DNA of 9,226 bases from JAIVJZ01 sp035296385 (lineage in GTDB: Bacteria; Acidobacteriota; Blastocatellia; Pyrinomonadales; Pyrinomonadaceae). The stretch spans positions 1 through 9,226 of the forward strand of contig DATHBB010000227.1 of assembly GCA_035296385.1 (NCBI GenBank). The letters are read 5' to 3'. Of the stretch, positions 1-5,474 are shown in pieces. Each line of letters opens with the position of its first letter. Positions within the stretch are counted from its first letter, which is position 1. Position numbers and translations under genes: made by a program. The notes beneath the pieces are model-generated. The model searched no databases and was not told the origin of the DNA. It saw only the letters and a list, made by a program, of their open reading frames with translations.

Positions 1-363
1 GACTTCGATGCCTTCGGGCAGCGGAAACTCGATGGGGTGCGAATAGCCGAGCGAGAAGACAATGCGCTTCGCCTGCACGTCGGCCTTGTAGCCGACGCCG
101 ACCACGTCCATCTGCTTCGTGAAGCCTTCGGTCACGCCGACGATGGCGTTGTTCGCCAGCGCGCGCGCCAGCCCGTGTTGCGCCGCCAGTTCATCCGTCT
201 CACGTATGGCTTGCAACTGGTCGCCTTCCAACTGAAACGTGATGCCTTCGGGCACGGGCGTCGTCAAAGTTCCCTTCGGCCCTTTAACCTTCAACTCGCG
301 CTCGCCGACCGTCACGGTCACGCCCGCAGGCACGGTGATAACTTTCTTTCCGATACGAGACAT
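1..363 (-). CDS. rplF: 50S ribosomal protein L6, N-terminal 121 residues (partial)
   Basis: L6 is a large-subunit protein that binds 23S rRNA near the factor-binding (GTPase-associated) site. The reading frame opens with MSRIGKKVITVPAGVTVTV, the usual L6 start, followed by the first beta-rich domain with VKGPKGTL near residues 27-34 and the linker GVTEGFTKQMDVVGVGYKA at about 79-97. The ATG at 361-363 is preceded by GAGGT seven bases upstream, so the start is firm. The gene is cut by the left edge: about two thirds of a typical 177-residue L6 is present, and the C-terminal domain lies outside. It is separated from rpsH by a heptamer palindrome that ends right at its Shine-Dalgarno. Identity is from family knowledge of the conserved N-terminus. 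Confidence 0.97.
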   Translation of the reverse strand, partial: MSRIGKKVITVPAGVTVTVGERELKVKGPKGTLTTPVPEGITFQLEGDQLQAIRETDELAAQHGLARALANNAIVGVTEGFTKQMDVVGVGYKADVQAKRIVFSLGYSHPIEFPLPEGIEV

Positions 364-375
364 AACAACAACCTC

Positions 376-453
376 AAGGATGAACGATGAACGCGGAACG
401 ATGAATAAAAGATATTGCTTTTACTTCATCGTTCATCGTTCCTACTTCATCGT
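376..453. repeat. F2 heptamer palindrome between rpsH and rplF
   Basis: This is an imperfect inverted repeat. The left arm (about 376-411) carries the units GATGAAC, GATGAAC, GCGGAAC, GATGAA in order, and the right arm (about 417-455) is the complement with units TTCATCGTTCATCG. The centre is A/T-rich (AAAAGATATTGCTTTT). The element touches the rpsH stop codon (the TAA at 454-456 continues as TAAACGATGA into the arm) and ends directly at the rplF Shine-Dalgarno (GAGG at 372-375). It has no coding potential. The mRNA would form a stem of about 30 bp with a few mismatches. Confidence 0.9.
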
Positions 454-846
454 TTAGTAGATTTGTGCCAAAACTTCGCCGCCGACGTTTTCGCGGCGGG
501 CGCGCTTGCCGCTCATCAGGCCGCGCGAAGTCGAGACGATGTTGACGCCGTAGCCGCCGAGGACTTTCGGGATTTCGCCCGAACCCATGTAGACGCGCCT
601 GCCGGGACGCGAGACGCGCGAGAGGTGCGAGATGGACGAAGTGCCGCGCGCATCGTAGCGCAGGAAGATGCGTATCGTGCGCTTGATGCCTTCGCCCTTG
701 ACGACGAAGTTGTTGATGTAGCCCTCTTCCTTGAGGATGCGGGCGATCTCCAGTTTCAATTTCGACGCCGGGATGTCCACGCGTGAGTGCTTCGCTGAAA
801 TCGCGTTGCGCATCCGCGCCAGCATGTCGGCAATAGGATCAGTCAT
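454..846 (-). CDS. rpsH: 30S ribosomal protein S8
   Basis: S8 is a primary 16S rRNA-binding protein of the small-subunit platform and, in enteric bacteria, the translational repressor of the spc operon. The 130-residue product opens MTDPIADMLARMRNA and ends with the family signature STSRGLMSGKRARRENVGG (residues 105-123) and GEVLAQIY, matching the usual S8 length of about 130. The ATG at 844-846 is chosen because GGAG lies ten bases upstream and MTDPIADM is the standard start. The frame is open a little further upstream, but those residues do not belong to the family. A candidate S8-binding hairpin lies upstream of rplE (1773-1808), which would allow classical feedback on the operon. Confidence 0.98.
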   Translation of the reverse strand: MTDPIADMLARMRNAISAKHSRVDIPASKLKLEIARILKEEGYINNFVVKGEGIKRTIRIFLRYDARGTSSISHLSRVSRPGRRVYMGSGEIPKVLGGYGVNIVSTSRGLMSGKRARRENVGGEVLAQIY

Positions 847-867
847 TACTCTACAACTCCAGTTTAC

Positions 868-917
868 GCCGTCAGGTTTCAACCTCTCTTCCGTGCGAGC
901 GGCTGACTGCTGACGGT
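868..917. repeat. Degenerate F3-type heptamer repeat between rpsN and rpsH
   Basis: The 85-base gap between rpsN and rpsH contains CTGACTGCTGACGG (903-916), which resembles the TGACTAC/TGACAAC units of the palindrome between rpsC and rplP. A 7-base inverted arm CCGTCAG (869-875) pairs with CTGACGG (910-916). No long arm is left, so this looks like a decayed or minimal copy. The call is tentative. Confidence 0.4.
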
Positions 918-931
918 CAATTATCTAATAC

Positions 932-1117
932 TTACCAACTCGATTTGACGACGCCGGGAATCTGCCCTTGCAGCGCGAGTTCGCGGAAGCAGATGCGGCA
1001 CAGTTGGAACTTACGCAAGTAGCCTCGCGGCCTGCCGCAACGCTTGCAGCGCGTGTAAGCGCGCGAAGAGAATTTCGGTGTCCGGTTCGCCTTCGCGATT
1101 AAGGATTTCTTTGCCAT
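932..1117 (-). CDS. rpsN: 30S ribosomal protein S14, zinc-binding (type Z) form
   Basis: S14 binds 16S rRNA in the small-subunit head near the peptidyl and aminoacyl sites. The 61-residue product has two CxxC pairs at C24-C27 and C40-C43, the four-cysteine zinc ribbon of the C+ form; the C-minus paralogue of about 100 residues lacks them. It opens MAKKSLIAKANRTPKF and ends GVVKSSW, both typical. The ATG at 1115-1117 has GAGGT only three bases upstream, a rather short spacing, but the conserved start leaves no better choice. That GAGGT directly abuts the heptamer palindrome separating this gene from rplE. A zinc-dependent S14 as the operon copy says the cell normally relies on zinc for this protein; a zinc-free paralogue elsewhere cannot be judged here. 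Confidence 0.98.
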   Translation of the reverse strand: MAKKSLIAKANRTPKFSSRAYTRCKRCGRPRGYLRKFQLCRICFRELALQGQIPGVVKSSW

Positions 1118-1125
1118 ATAACCTC

Positions 1126-1208
1126 AGTGACGAGTGACAAGTGACGAGTGACGAGCCGGAGACAAGCAGTTGTTTTAACTTGTCACCCGTCACTTGTCAC
1201 TCGTCACT
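1126..1208. repeat. F1 heptamer palindrome between rplE and rpsN
   Basis: The left arm 1126-1155 (units TGACGAG, TGACAAG, TGACGAG, TGACGAG) and right arm 1179-1208 are near-perfect inverted copies: about 28 of 30 positions pair. The loop is about 23 bases. The right end lies 3 bases from the rplE stop codon (1212-1214) and the left end abuts the rpsN Shine-Dalgarno at 1121-1125. No reading frame crosses it. Confidence 0.93.
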
Positions 1209-1211
1209 GCT

Positions 1212-1754
1212 CTATTGTCTGAACGGCATGCCGAGCGCCTTGAGTAGCGCGCGGGCTTGCTCGTCGTTGCGCGCGGTGGTGACGATAGAGATGTTCATGC
1301 CGCGCGTTTTGTCCACTTTGTTGAAATCGATTTCGGGGAAGATCAACTGGTCGCGTATGCCGAGCGTGTAGTTGCCGCGCCCGTCGAAGGCTTTAGGGCT
1401 TACGCCGCGAAAATCGCGCACGCGCGGAAGCGCCACCGAGACGAAGCGATCTAAAAACTCGTACATGCGGTCGCCGCGAAGAGTGACCATCGAGCCGATG
1501 GGCATGCCCTCGCGCAGTTTGAACGACGCGATGGATTTTTTGGCCTTCGTCGTGACGGGCTTCTGACCGGCGATGGCCGAGAGTTCGTCCGCCGCCGTGT
1601 CTATGATCTTGGAGTTGCTGATGGCCTCTCCGAGTCCCATGTTGATGACGATCTTTTCGAGGCGCGGCGTCGCCATCGGGTTCGTGATGTTGAACTCCTT
1701 GGCGAGCGCGGGCGCGATCTCTTTCTGGTAACGCTCTTTCAGTCTTGCAGCCAT
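1212..1754 (-). CDS. rplE: 50S ribosomal protein L5
   Basis: L5 binds 5S rRNA, helps form the central protuberance and contacts P-site tRNA and S13 across the subunit interface. The 180-residue product matches the usual 179-180. Visible marks are the N-terminal helix MAARLKERYQKEIAPALAKEF, the strand KIVINMGLGEA (34-44), the signature GQKPVTTKAKKSIASFKLRE (63-82), and the C-terminal DKVDKTRG-like segment (NKVDKTRGMNISIVTTA, 145-161). The ATG at 1752-1754 is preceded by AGAGGT nine bases upstream. The 96-base gap before it differs from the others in the window: it holds a hairpin next to this ribosome binding site that could be an S8 operator. Confidence 0.98.
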   Translation of the reverse strand: MAARLKERYQKEIAPALAKEFNITNPMATPRLEKIVINMGLGEAISNSKIIDTAADELSAIAGQKPVTTKAKKSIASFKLREGMPIGSMVTLRGDRMYEFLDRFVSVALPRVRDFRGVSPKAFDGRGNYTLGIRDQLIFPEIDFNKVDKTRGMNISIVTTARNDEQARALLKALGMPFRQ

Positions 1755-1772
1755 TGTCTCTCTACCTCTCGC

Positions 1773-1808
1773 GTCTGGGTCTCGCCCGCGTGACCGGCGT
1801 TTCCAGAC
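1773..1808 (-). promoter_or_regulatory. Candidate S8-binding hairpin upstream of rplE
   Basis: In the mRNA sense, GUCUGG (1808-1803) pairs with CCAGAC (1778-1773). Inside lies an asymmetric internal loop AAA/AGAC, then a second stem CGCC/GGCG (1799-1796 with 1786-1783) and a 9-base apical loop. The 3' foot sits four bases before the AGAGGT of rplE. Established knowledge: in E. coli S8 represses the spc operon through an mRNA site at the rplE start that mimics 16S helix 21, a helix interrupted by an A-rich asymmetric loop. The position and the stem, A-rich loop, stem layout fit that, but I cannot test the binding consensus. It could be a chance hairpin. Confidence 0.4.
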
Positions 1809-1824
1809 TCAAACTAACCTCACG

Positions 1825-1846
1825 GATAACTCAACAGATAACTCAA
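1825..1846. repeat. Short direct repeat in the rplX-rplE gap
   Basis: The 10-base unit GATAACTCAA occurs at 1825-1834 and again at 1837-1846 (period 12), just after the rplX stop codon. It is not palindromic and is unlike the 7-base elements in the other long gaps. No function is evident. Confidence 0.6.
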
Positions 1847-1850
1847 AAAA

Positions 1851-2192
1851 CTACTTCTCGATGACGCTCCCGCTCTTCGTGGCGATGCGCTGGCTCGCGC
1901 CCTCCGCGCTCTTGCCCGCGCGCACGCGCGTCGGCTTGCCCGAATCCGGATCGATCAACTGGACGTTCGAGATGTCTATGTAAGCTTCTTTGTCGATGAT
2001 GCCGCCGCCGCGATTGTTCTGCGGATTGGCGCGCTGGTGCTTCTTCATAATCGCCACGCCTTCAACCTTGACGCGGTTCCTGGCGGGCAACACTTCGAGC
2101 ACGCGACCGCGCTTGCCGTTGTCGCGTCCGGCGATGACGATCACCTGATCGCCTTTTCTGATCTTGGCGCGTTTGCTTCCCGTTCCTGACAT
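1851..2192 (-). CDS. rplX: 50S ribosomal protein L24
   Basis: L24 is an assembly-initiating protein that binds the 5' region of 23S rRNA near the exit tunnel. The 113-residue product carries a KOW motif at about residues 12-39 (KGDQVIVIAGRDNGKRGRV, then VLPARNRVKVEGV), followed by MKKHQRANPQNNRGGGI and the DISNVQLIDP segment, all standard for bacterial L24. The ATG at 2190-2192 lies only four bases past the rplN stop codon. Its Shine-Dalgarno, GGAGGTGAT, sits inside the last codons of rplN, so translation is probably coupled. Length is within the usual 100-115. Confidence 0.98.
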   Translation of the reverse strand: MSGTGSKRAKIRKGDQVIVIAGRDNGKRGRVLEVLPARNRVKVEGVAIMKKHQRANPQNNRGGGIIDKEAYIDISNVQLIDPDSGKPTRVRAGKSAEGASQRIATKSGSVIEK

Positions 2193-2196
2193 TGTC

Positions 2197-2568
2197 TTAA
2201 ATCACCTCCGGCGCGAGCGAAACGATCTTCATAAAATTGAGGTCGCGCAGTTCGCGCGCGACGGGGCCGAAGACGCGCGTGCCAATCGGCGTGTTGTCGT
2301 CTTTGATGAGCACCGCCGCGTTCTGGTCGAAGCGGATATAGGTGCCGTCCTTGCGGCGCACCTCTTTGCGCGTGCGCACGATGACGGCGTTGTGCACCGT
2401 GCCCTTTTTGACCGCGCCGTCCGGCGCAGCCTCTTTGACGGTCACTTTGATCTTATCGCCGAGGACGGCGTGCCGCCCCGTCGAACCGCCGATGCTCATA
2501 ATCATCTCGACACGCCGCGCGCCCGAATTATCGGCCACCTCCAGCGATGTCTGCATTTGAATAGCCAT
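2197..2568 (-). CDS. rplN: 50S ribosomal protein L14
   Basis: L14 binds 23S rRNA and forms intersubunit bridges near the factor-binding region. The 123-residue product (usual 122-123) begins MAIQMQTSLEVADNSGARRV, with one extra residue compared with the common MIQ start, and holds the family signature AVIVRTRKEVRRKDGTYIRF (61-80) plus GTRVFGPVARELR (96-108). The ATG at 2566-2568 has GGAG six bases upstream. It is the first gene of the spc part of the cluster. The gap to rpsQ is occupied by a heptamer palindrome, with no recognisable promoter, so it is probably co-transcribed with the S10 part. Confidence 0.98.
   Translation of the reverse strand: MAIQMQTSLEVADNSGARRVEMIMSIGGSTGRHAVLGDKIKVTVKEAAPDGAVKKGTVHNAVIVRTRKEVRRKDGTYIRFDQNAAVLIKDDNTPIGTRVFGPVARELRDLNFMKIVSLAPEVI
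2201..2209 (-). promoter_or_regulatory. Strong Shine-Dalgarno of rplX inside rplN
   Basis: The minus strand reads GGAGGTGAT, a nine-base match to the anti-Shine-Dalgarno end of bacterial 16S rRNA, eight bases before the rplX ATG. It overlaps the last codons of rplN (encoding Glu-Val-Ile). It is the longest such match I found in the window and supports translational coupling of rplX to rplN. Confidence 0.85.
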
Positions 2569-2584
2569 AGCTCACTCCGTTCGC

Positions 2585-2688
2585 AGTGACGAGTTGGGAG
2601 TGACGAGTGACGAGTCAGAATCAAGACAAGTTTCAAGACAAAATTTCTTCTGCTTTAACTTGTCACTTGTCACTTGTCACTTGTCACT
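2585..2688. repeat. F1 heptamer palindrome between rpsQ and rplN
   Basis: The left arm (2585-2614) contains TGACGAG units with one irregular stretch (TTGGGAG). The right arm (2658-2688) is a clean array of four TGTCACT units. The inner loop is about 43 bases, longer than in the other F1 copies, and contains a second CAAGACAA motif. The right end lies four bases from the rpsQ stop codon; the left end is six bases from the rplN Shine-Dalgarno. Confidence 0.9.
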
Positions 2689-2692
2689 TTCT

Positions 2693-3127
2693 CTATTTCT
2701 CCGCCTTCTGCACGATCTCTACGACGCGCCAGCGTTTTCTGGCCGAGAGCGGTCGGGTCTCGACGATGCGCACCTTGTCGCCGACGGTCGCACCCGTCTC
2801 GTCGTGCGCCATGAACTTCGACGTGCGCCGCACGTAGCGGCGATACTTCGGGTGCTTGATCAGACGGTCCACGCGCACCACGATGGTCTTCTCCATCTTG
2901 TCCGAAGCCACGATGCCGACCTTCTCCGCGCGACGCCCGCGCTTGCCCGCTTCCGTGCCCGAGGCGTTGCCCGCTTGCGAGTCAACGTTCGGCGCAACCT
3001 CGTGCGCCAGAGTCTCGCCCGAGTCTTTTGCTTCCGCCGCGCGCACGTCGTCGGTCGCGCTCGCGCGCTCTTCGTTCGGCGCGTCCTGCTCCGCCGTTGT
3101 CGTCTCTTCCTGATTTTCTTCTGCCAT
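2693..3127 (-). CDS. rpsQ: 30S ribosomal protein S17 with a long acidic N-terminal extension
   Basis: S17 is a primary 16S rRNA-binding OB-fold protein of the small-subunit body. The C-terminal ~80 residues of this 144-residue product are canonical: VGIVASDKMEKTIVV (70-84), IKHPKYRRYVRRTSKFMAHDE (90-110) and GDKVRIVETRPLSARKRW (116-133). The first ~65 residues are unusual: Glu/Asp/Ala/Ser/Thr-rich, low complexity, ending in a basic GKRGRR. Typical S17 is about 85 residues. The start is the ATG at 3125-3127, six bases from GGAG; an ATG just before it is too close, and a TTG further upstream overlaps the Shine-Dalgarno. The extension is in frame, with codon use like the core, so it is probably expressed. 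Its function is unknown. Confidence 0.96.
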   Translation of the reverse strand: MAEENQEETTTAEQDAPNEERASATDDVRAAEAKDSGETLAHEVAPNVDSQAGNASGTEAGKRGRRAEKVGIVASDKMEKTIVVRVDRLIKHPKYRRYVRRTSKFMAHDETGATVGDKVRIVETRPLSARKRWRVVEIVQKAEK

Positions 3128-3137
3128 CATAATCTCC

Positions 3138-3206
3138 AACGATGAACGCGGAATGATGAAGGATGAACTTTTTGGAATTCATCGTTCCGCGTTCAGACTT
3201 CCTCGT
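3138..3206. repeat. F2 heptamer palindrome between rpmC and rpsQ
   Basis: The left arm (about 3138-3160) reads AACGATGAACGCGGAATGAT and the right arm (about 3178-3206) contains its complement. The unit order GATGAAC, GCGGAAC, GATGAA is kept in both arms, and the best paired core is TGAACGCGGAA(C/T)GATGAA. It runs from the stop codon of rpmC (TAA, 3207-3209) to the rpsQ Shine-Dalgarno at 3134-3137. It is the shortest F2 copy. Confidence 0.88.
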
Positions 3207-3425
3207 TTACTTTTCCGCCTGCTGCGCCATCTGTCGCTGCGTCAACAGCGTGTTCAGGCGCGCGAGCGTGCGCTTCTCCTGGCGCAGACGCTTCACCGCG
3301 TCCATCTCGCCGAGCGCCAGTTTGAAGTTCAAACGAAACATAGACTCTTTGACGCGCGCCGCCTCTTCCCGCAAGTCCTCGTCCGACATGCCGCTCAACT
3401 TTTCCAACTCTTCGCGTTTCTTCAT
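3207..3425 (-). CDS. rpmC: 50S ribosomal protein L29
   Basis: L29 is a small two-helix protein at the polypeptide exit, part of the docking area for nascent-chain factors together with L23. The 72-residue product is almost wholly helical, with the family pattern MSDEDLREE then ESMFRLNFKLALGE and a second helix RLRQEKRTLARLNTLLTQR (46-64). Length fits the usual 63-72. The ATG at 3423-3425 lies five bases past the rplP stop codon, with only a weak purine-rich stretch upstream, so it is probably translated by coupling to rplP. Position between rplP and rpsQ is the standard order. Confidence 0.97.
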   Translation of the reverse strand: MKKREELEKLSGMSDEDLREEAARVKESMFRLNFKLALGEMDAVKRLRQEKRTLARLNTLLTQRQMAQQAEK

Positions 3426-3430
3426 GGCTA

Positions 3431-3859
3431 CTAAACTGCGCCCCCTTCCTGCTCCGCGCGTGTGACGAACTTCGTCTTGATCGGGAGCTTCTGCGCCGCG
3501 AGACGCATCGCCTCGCGCGCCGTCGGCTCGTCCACGCCTTCGATCTCGTAAAGTATGCGGCCCGGTTTAACGACCGCCACCCAGTATTCCGGCGCGCCCT
3601 TGCCCTTACCCATGCGCGTTTCCGCGGGCTTCTTCGTGACGGGCTTGTCGGGGAACATGCGAATCCAGATTTTGCCGCCGCGCTTGATGTGGCGCGTCAT
3701 GGCGATACGTGCCGCCTCGATCTGGCGATCCGTGATCCACGCAGGCTCCAAACATTTCAGACCGTACTCGCCGAAGCTGATCGCCGCGCCGCGCGTGGCC
3801 GTCCCCGTCATGCGCCCGCGCATCTGCTTCCGGTGCTTAACTTTTTTCGGCATCAACAT
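3431..3859 (-). CDS. rplP: 50S ribosomal protein L16
   Basis: L16 binds 23S rRNA close to the aminoacyl-tRNA site and is needed for late large-subunit assembly. The 142-residue product opens MLMPKKVKHRKQMRGRM, shows the conserved FGEYGLKCLEPAWIT (29-43), the ARIAMTRHIKRGGKIWIRMF segment (50-69) and the loop RMGKGKGAPEYWVAVVKPGR (82-101). The length is slightly above the E. coli 136 because of a short tail ending AEQEGGAV. The ATG at 3857-3859 has GGAG nine bases upstream. The 142-base gap to rpsC contains a heptamer element; the five-base gap to rpmC suggests coupling. Confidence 0.98.
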   Translation of the reverse strand: MLMPKKVKHRKQMRGRMTGTATRGAAISFGEYGLKCLEPAWITDRQIEAARIAMTRHIKRGGKIWIRMFPDKPVTKKPAETRMGKGKGAPEYWVAVVKPGRILYEIEGVDEPTAREAMRLAAQKLPIKTKFVTRAEQEGGAV

Positions 3860-3874
3860 GATGTTTCGCTCCGC

Positions 3875-3992
3875 TCAACTGTCAGTAGTCAGTTGTCAGT
3901 TGTCAGTTGTTTTCGTCTGACCCGGCTTGAGTCTCAATCTTTAGAGCGCAAGCTACGCGGGCACATGCAACGGACAACTGACGACTGACAAC
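3875..3992. repeat. F3 heptamer element between rpsC and rplP, long loop
   Basis: The left arm (about 3876-3910) is a tandem array of TGTCAGT units. The right arm (3973-3992) is shorter and inverted: 17 of 18 positions pair between 3880-3897 and 3973-3990. Between the arms lie about 75 bases including the unpaired rest of the array and a stretch, 3911-3972, with no heptamers and no reading frame. The right end lies nine bases from the rpsC stop codon. The unit differs from F1 by one base (TGACAAC against TGACAAG). Confidence 0.88.
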
Positions 3993-4001
3993 GAACAATC
4001 C

Positions 4002-4799
4002 TTATCCCCTGTCGCCGCGCGGGCGACCACGATCTCCACGATCCCCACGGTCGCCGCGATTGTCGCCGCCTTCGCGTTCGCGCCGCGTGCGCGGGCGACG
4101 CTCACGTTCGCCGCGTTCGCCGCGCGGTTCGTTGATCGGGTCGGTCGCCGTGCCGCGCGCCATAGCCGCTTTCGGGTCGAGAATCTCGCCCCTGTAAATC
4201 CAGACTTTGACGCCGATGACGCCGAAAGTCGTGTGCGCCTGCGCGAAGCCGTAATCGATGTCTGCGCGCAAGGTGTGGAGCGGGAGCCGTCCCTGCAAGT
4301 ACCACTCGCTGCGCGCGATCTCAGCGCCGTTCAAGCGTCCGCCGACCTTGACCTTGATACCCTGCCCGCCGAACCGCAGCGTCTCTTCCACGGTCTTGCG
4401 CATGGCGCGGCGGAAGGCGATGCGCTTCTCAAGCTGCACGGCGATCTTCTCGGCCTGCAACTGCGCGTTGAGTTCCGGCTTGTGAATCTCCTGAATCGAG
4501 ACGAGCACTTCGCGCCCCGTGCGTGAGGCGATGTCGGCCTTGAGCTTGTCGATCTCCGCCCCTTTTCGCCCGATGATGATGCCGGGGCGCGAGGTGTAGA
4601 TGATGATCTTCAAGCGGTTGGCCGCACGTTCCACGTCAACGTGCGAGACGCCCGCGCCGTTGAAGCGCGCCTTGAGCGTCGCCTTCAGCTTCAAGTCTTC
4701 GAGCAAAAACTCGCCGTACTGTTTCTTTGCGAACCAGTGCGAATGCCAGTCCTTGTTATAGCCGAGGCGGAAGCCGTATGGATGAACTTTCTGACCCAT
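4002..4799 (-). CDS. rpsC: 30S ribosomal protein S3 with an RGD-rich C-terminal tail
   Basis: S3 sits at the mRNA entry channel of the small subunit and has helicase-like activity there with S4 and S5. The 265-residue product opens MGQKVHPYGFRLGYNKDWHS, has a type II KH domain with the GxxG loop GRKG at 77-80 (in SRPGIIIGRKGAEI), and the C-terminal domain signature RTVEET-like KTVEETLRFGGQGIKV with SEWYLQGRLPLHTLRADIDY (164-183). After residue about 224 comes a low-complexity tail of Arg, Gly, Asp and Glu ending in several GDR repeats, making it longer than the E. coli 233. The ATG at 4797-4799 has GGAG five bases upstream. The tail is encoded by near 9-base DNA repeats, which suggests slippage growth. 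Confidence 0.98.
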   Translation of the reverse strand: MGQKVHPYGFRLGYNKDWHSHWFAKKQYGEFLLEDLKLKATLKARFNGAGVSHVDVERAANRLKIIIYTSRPGIIIGRKGAEIDKLKADIASRTGREVLVSIQEIHKPELNAQLQAEKIAVQLEKRIAFRRAMRKTVEETLRFGGQGIKVKVGGRLNGAEIARSEWYLQGRLPLHTLRADIDYGFAQAHTTFGVIGVKVWIYRGEILDPKAAMARGTATDPINEPRGERGERERRPRTRREREGGDNRGDRGDRGDRGRPRGDRG

Positions 4800-4820
4800 T
4801 TATTCTCCGTTCAAACTTAA

Positions 4821-5384
4821 CTATTCTGCGGTTGCTGTTTCGCCGCCCGTCGTCGCCGTCGTAGTCTCGGCGGCGGGCGCGTCAGTTGCAGCCGTCTCAG
4901 GTTTCTTCGTCGCCGCGCGTTTCGCAGCGGCCTTCGGGGCGGCGGCGGTTTTAGCCGCCAGCTTCTTGCCCGGCTTCGTCGTCTGCGGCTTGCCCGCTTT
5001 CGACGGGCGCTTGCCCTTCACGGCCTCTTGCTCGTCGCTCGACAAAAGCACGGTGACGTGATGAAAGTGTCGTCGCTCCTTGTAGGCGCGGCCTTGCGGC
5101 GCGGGGCGCATGCGGCGGCGATTCTTTGTCGGCCCCATGTCGATGAAACACGCCTTGACCCACAAGTCGTCGGGATCGACGGCGATGTTCGCCTTCTCCG
5201 CAGCCTCGGTCGCGTTCGCCACCGCCGAACGCAGGCACTTCTCGATGCCGTCCGCCGCGCGCTTGTTCGTGTATTGCAACACGGCCAACGCCTCGTTGAC
5301 GTTCTTGCCGCGAATCATGTCAACCACGAGTCGCGCCTTTTGCGGCGACCCGCGCAGATACTTTGCACTCGCTCTTGCGTCCAT
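4821..5384 (-). CDS. rplV: 50S ribosomal protein L22 with a long Ala/Lys/Thr-rich C-terminal tail
   Basis: L22 binds all domains of 23S rRNA and its beta hairpin lines the exit tunnel. The core, residues 1-118, is canonical: RASAKYLRGSPQKARLVVDM, the GPTKNRRRMRPAPQGRA hairpin (84-100) and HHVTVLLSS. From about 119 to 187 follows an extension: first basic and Lys/Ala/Pro-rich, then Ala/Thr/Glu-rich and acidic at the end. E. coli L22 is 110 residues. The start is the ATG at 5382-5384, six bases after GAGG; a TTG twelve bases upstream overlaps that Shine-Dalgarno and is rejected. The gene is 21 bases upstream of rpsC. Confidence 0.97.
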   Translation of the reverse strand: MDARASAKYLRGSPQKARLVVDMIRGKNVNEALAVLQYTNKRAADGIEKCLRSAVANATEAAEKANIAVDPDDLWVKACFIDMGPTKNRRRMRPAPQGRAYKERRHFHHVTVLLSSDEQEAVKGKRPSKAGKPQTTKPGKKLAAKTAAAPKAAAKRAATKKPETAATDAPAAETTTATTGGETATAE

Positions 5385-5394
5385 AACTAACCTC

Positions 5395-5474
5395 AAACGA
5401 TGAACTAGGAACGATGAACGATGAATGAAAGACAGTCGCTTTTAATTCAGCGTTCCGCGTTCATCCTTCATCGT
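5395..5474. repeat. F2 heptamer palindrome between rpsS and rplV
   Basis: The two arms (about 5395-5429 and 5443-5477) pair at about 28 of 35 positions. The left arm carries GATGAAC, GATGAAT units; the right arm in complement gives GATGAAG, GATGAAC, GCGGAAC. The centre reads AAAGACAGTCGCTTTT. The right arm reaches the rpsS stop codon (complement TAAACGATGA), and the left arm abuts the rplV Shine-Dalgarno at 5391-5394. Confidence 0.9.

Noticed and set aside
847..882. Longer S8 with a 12-residue N-terminal extension
   Set aside because: It would need a non-ATG start; MTDPIADM is the family start and has a well-spaced GGAG.
2585..2688. MITE or insertion sequence with target duplications
   Set aside because: No clear target-site duplication flanks the elements, no transposase is present, and the arms are internally tandem. 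Dispersal as a unit is still possible, so they are called repeats and not mobile elements.
2569..2692. Separate spc promoter between rpsQ and rplN
   Set aside because: The gap is filled by the heptamer palindrome; no -35/-10 pair that I trust is visible in the remaining bases.
3911..3972. Small ORF or RNA gene in the centre of the rpsC-rplP gap
   Set aside because: There is no frame with a start and ribosome binding site and no tRNA-like fold; it is treated as the loop of the F3 element.
5385..5396. TTG start for L22 (similarly TTG for S17, GTG for L3 and L4)
   Set aside because: In each case the alternative codon overlaps or crowds the Shine-Dalgarno, while a properly spaced ATG with the conserved N-terminus lies just downstream.
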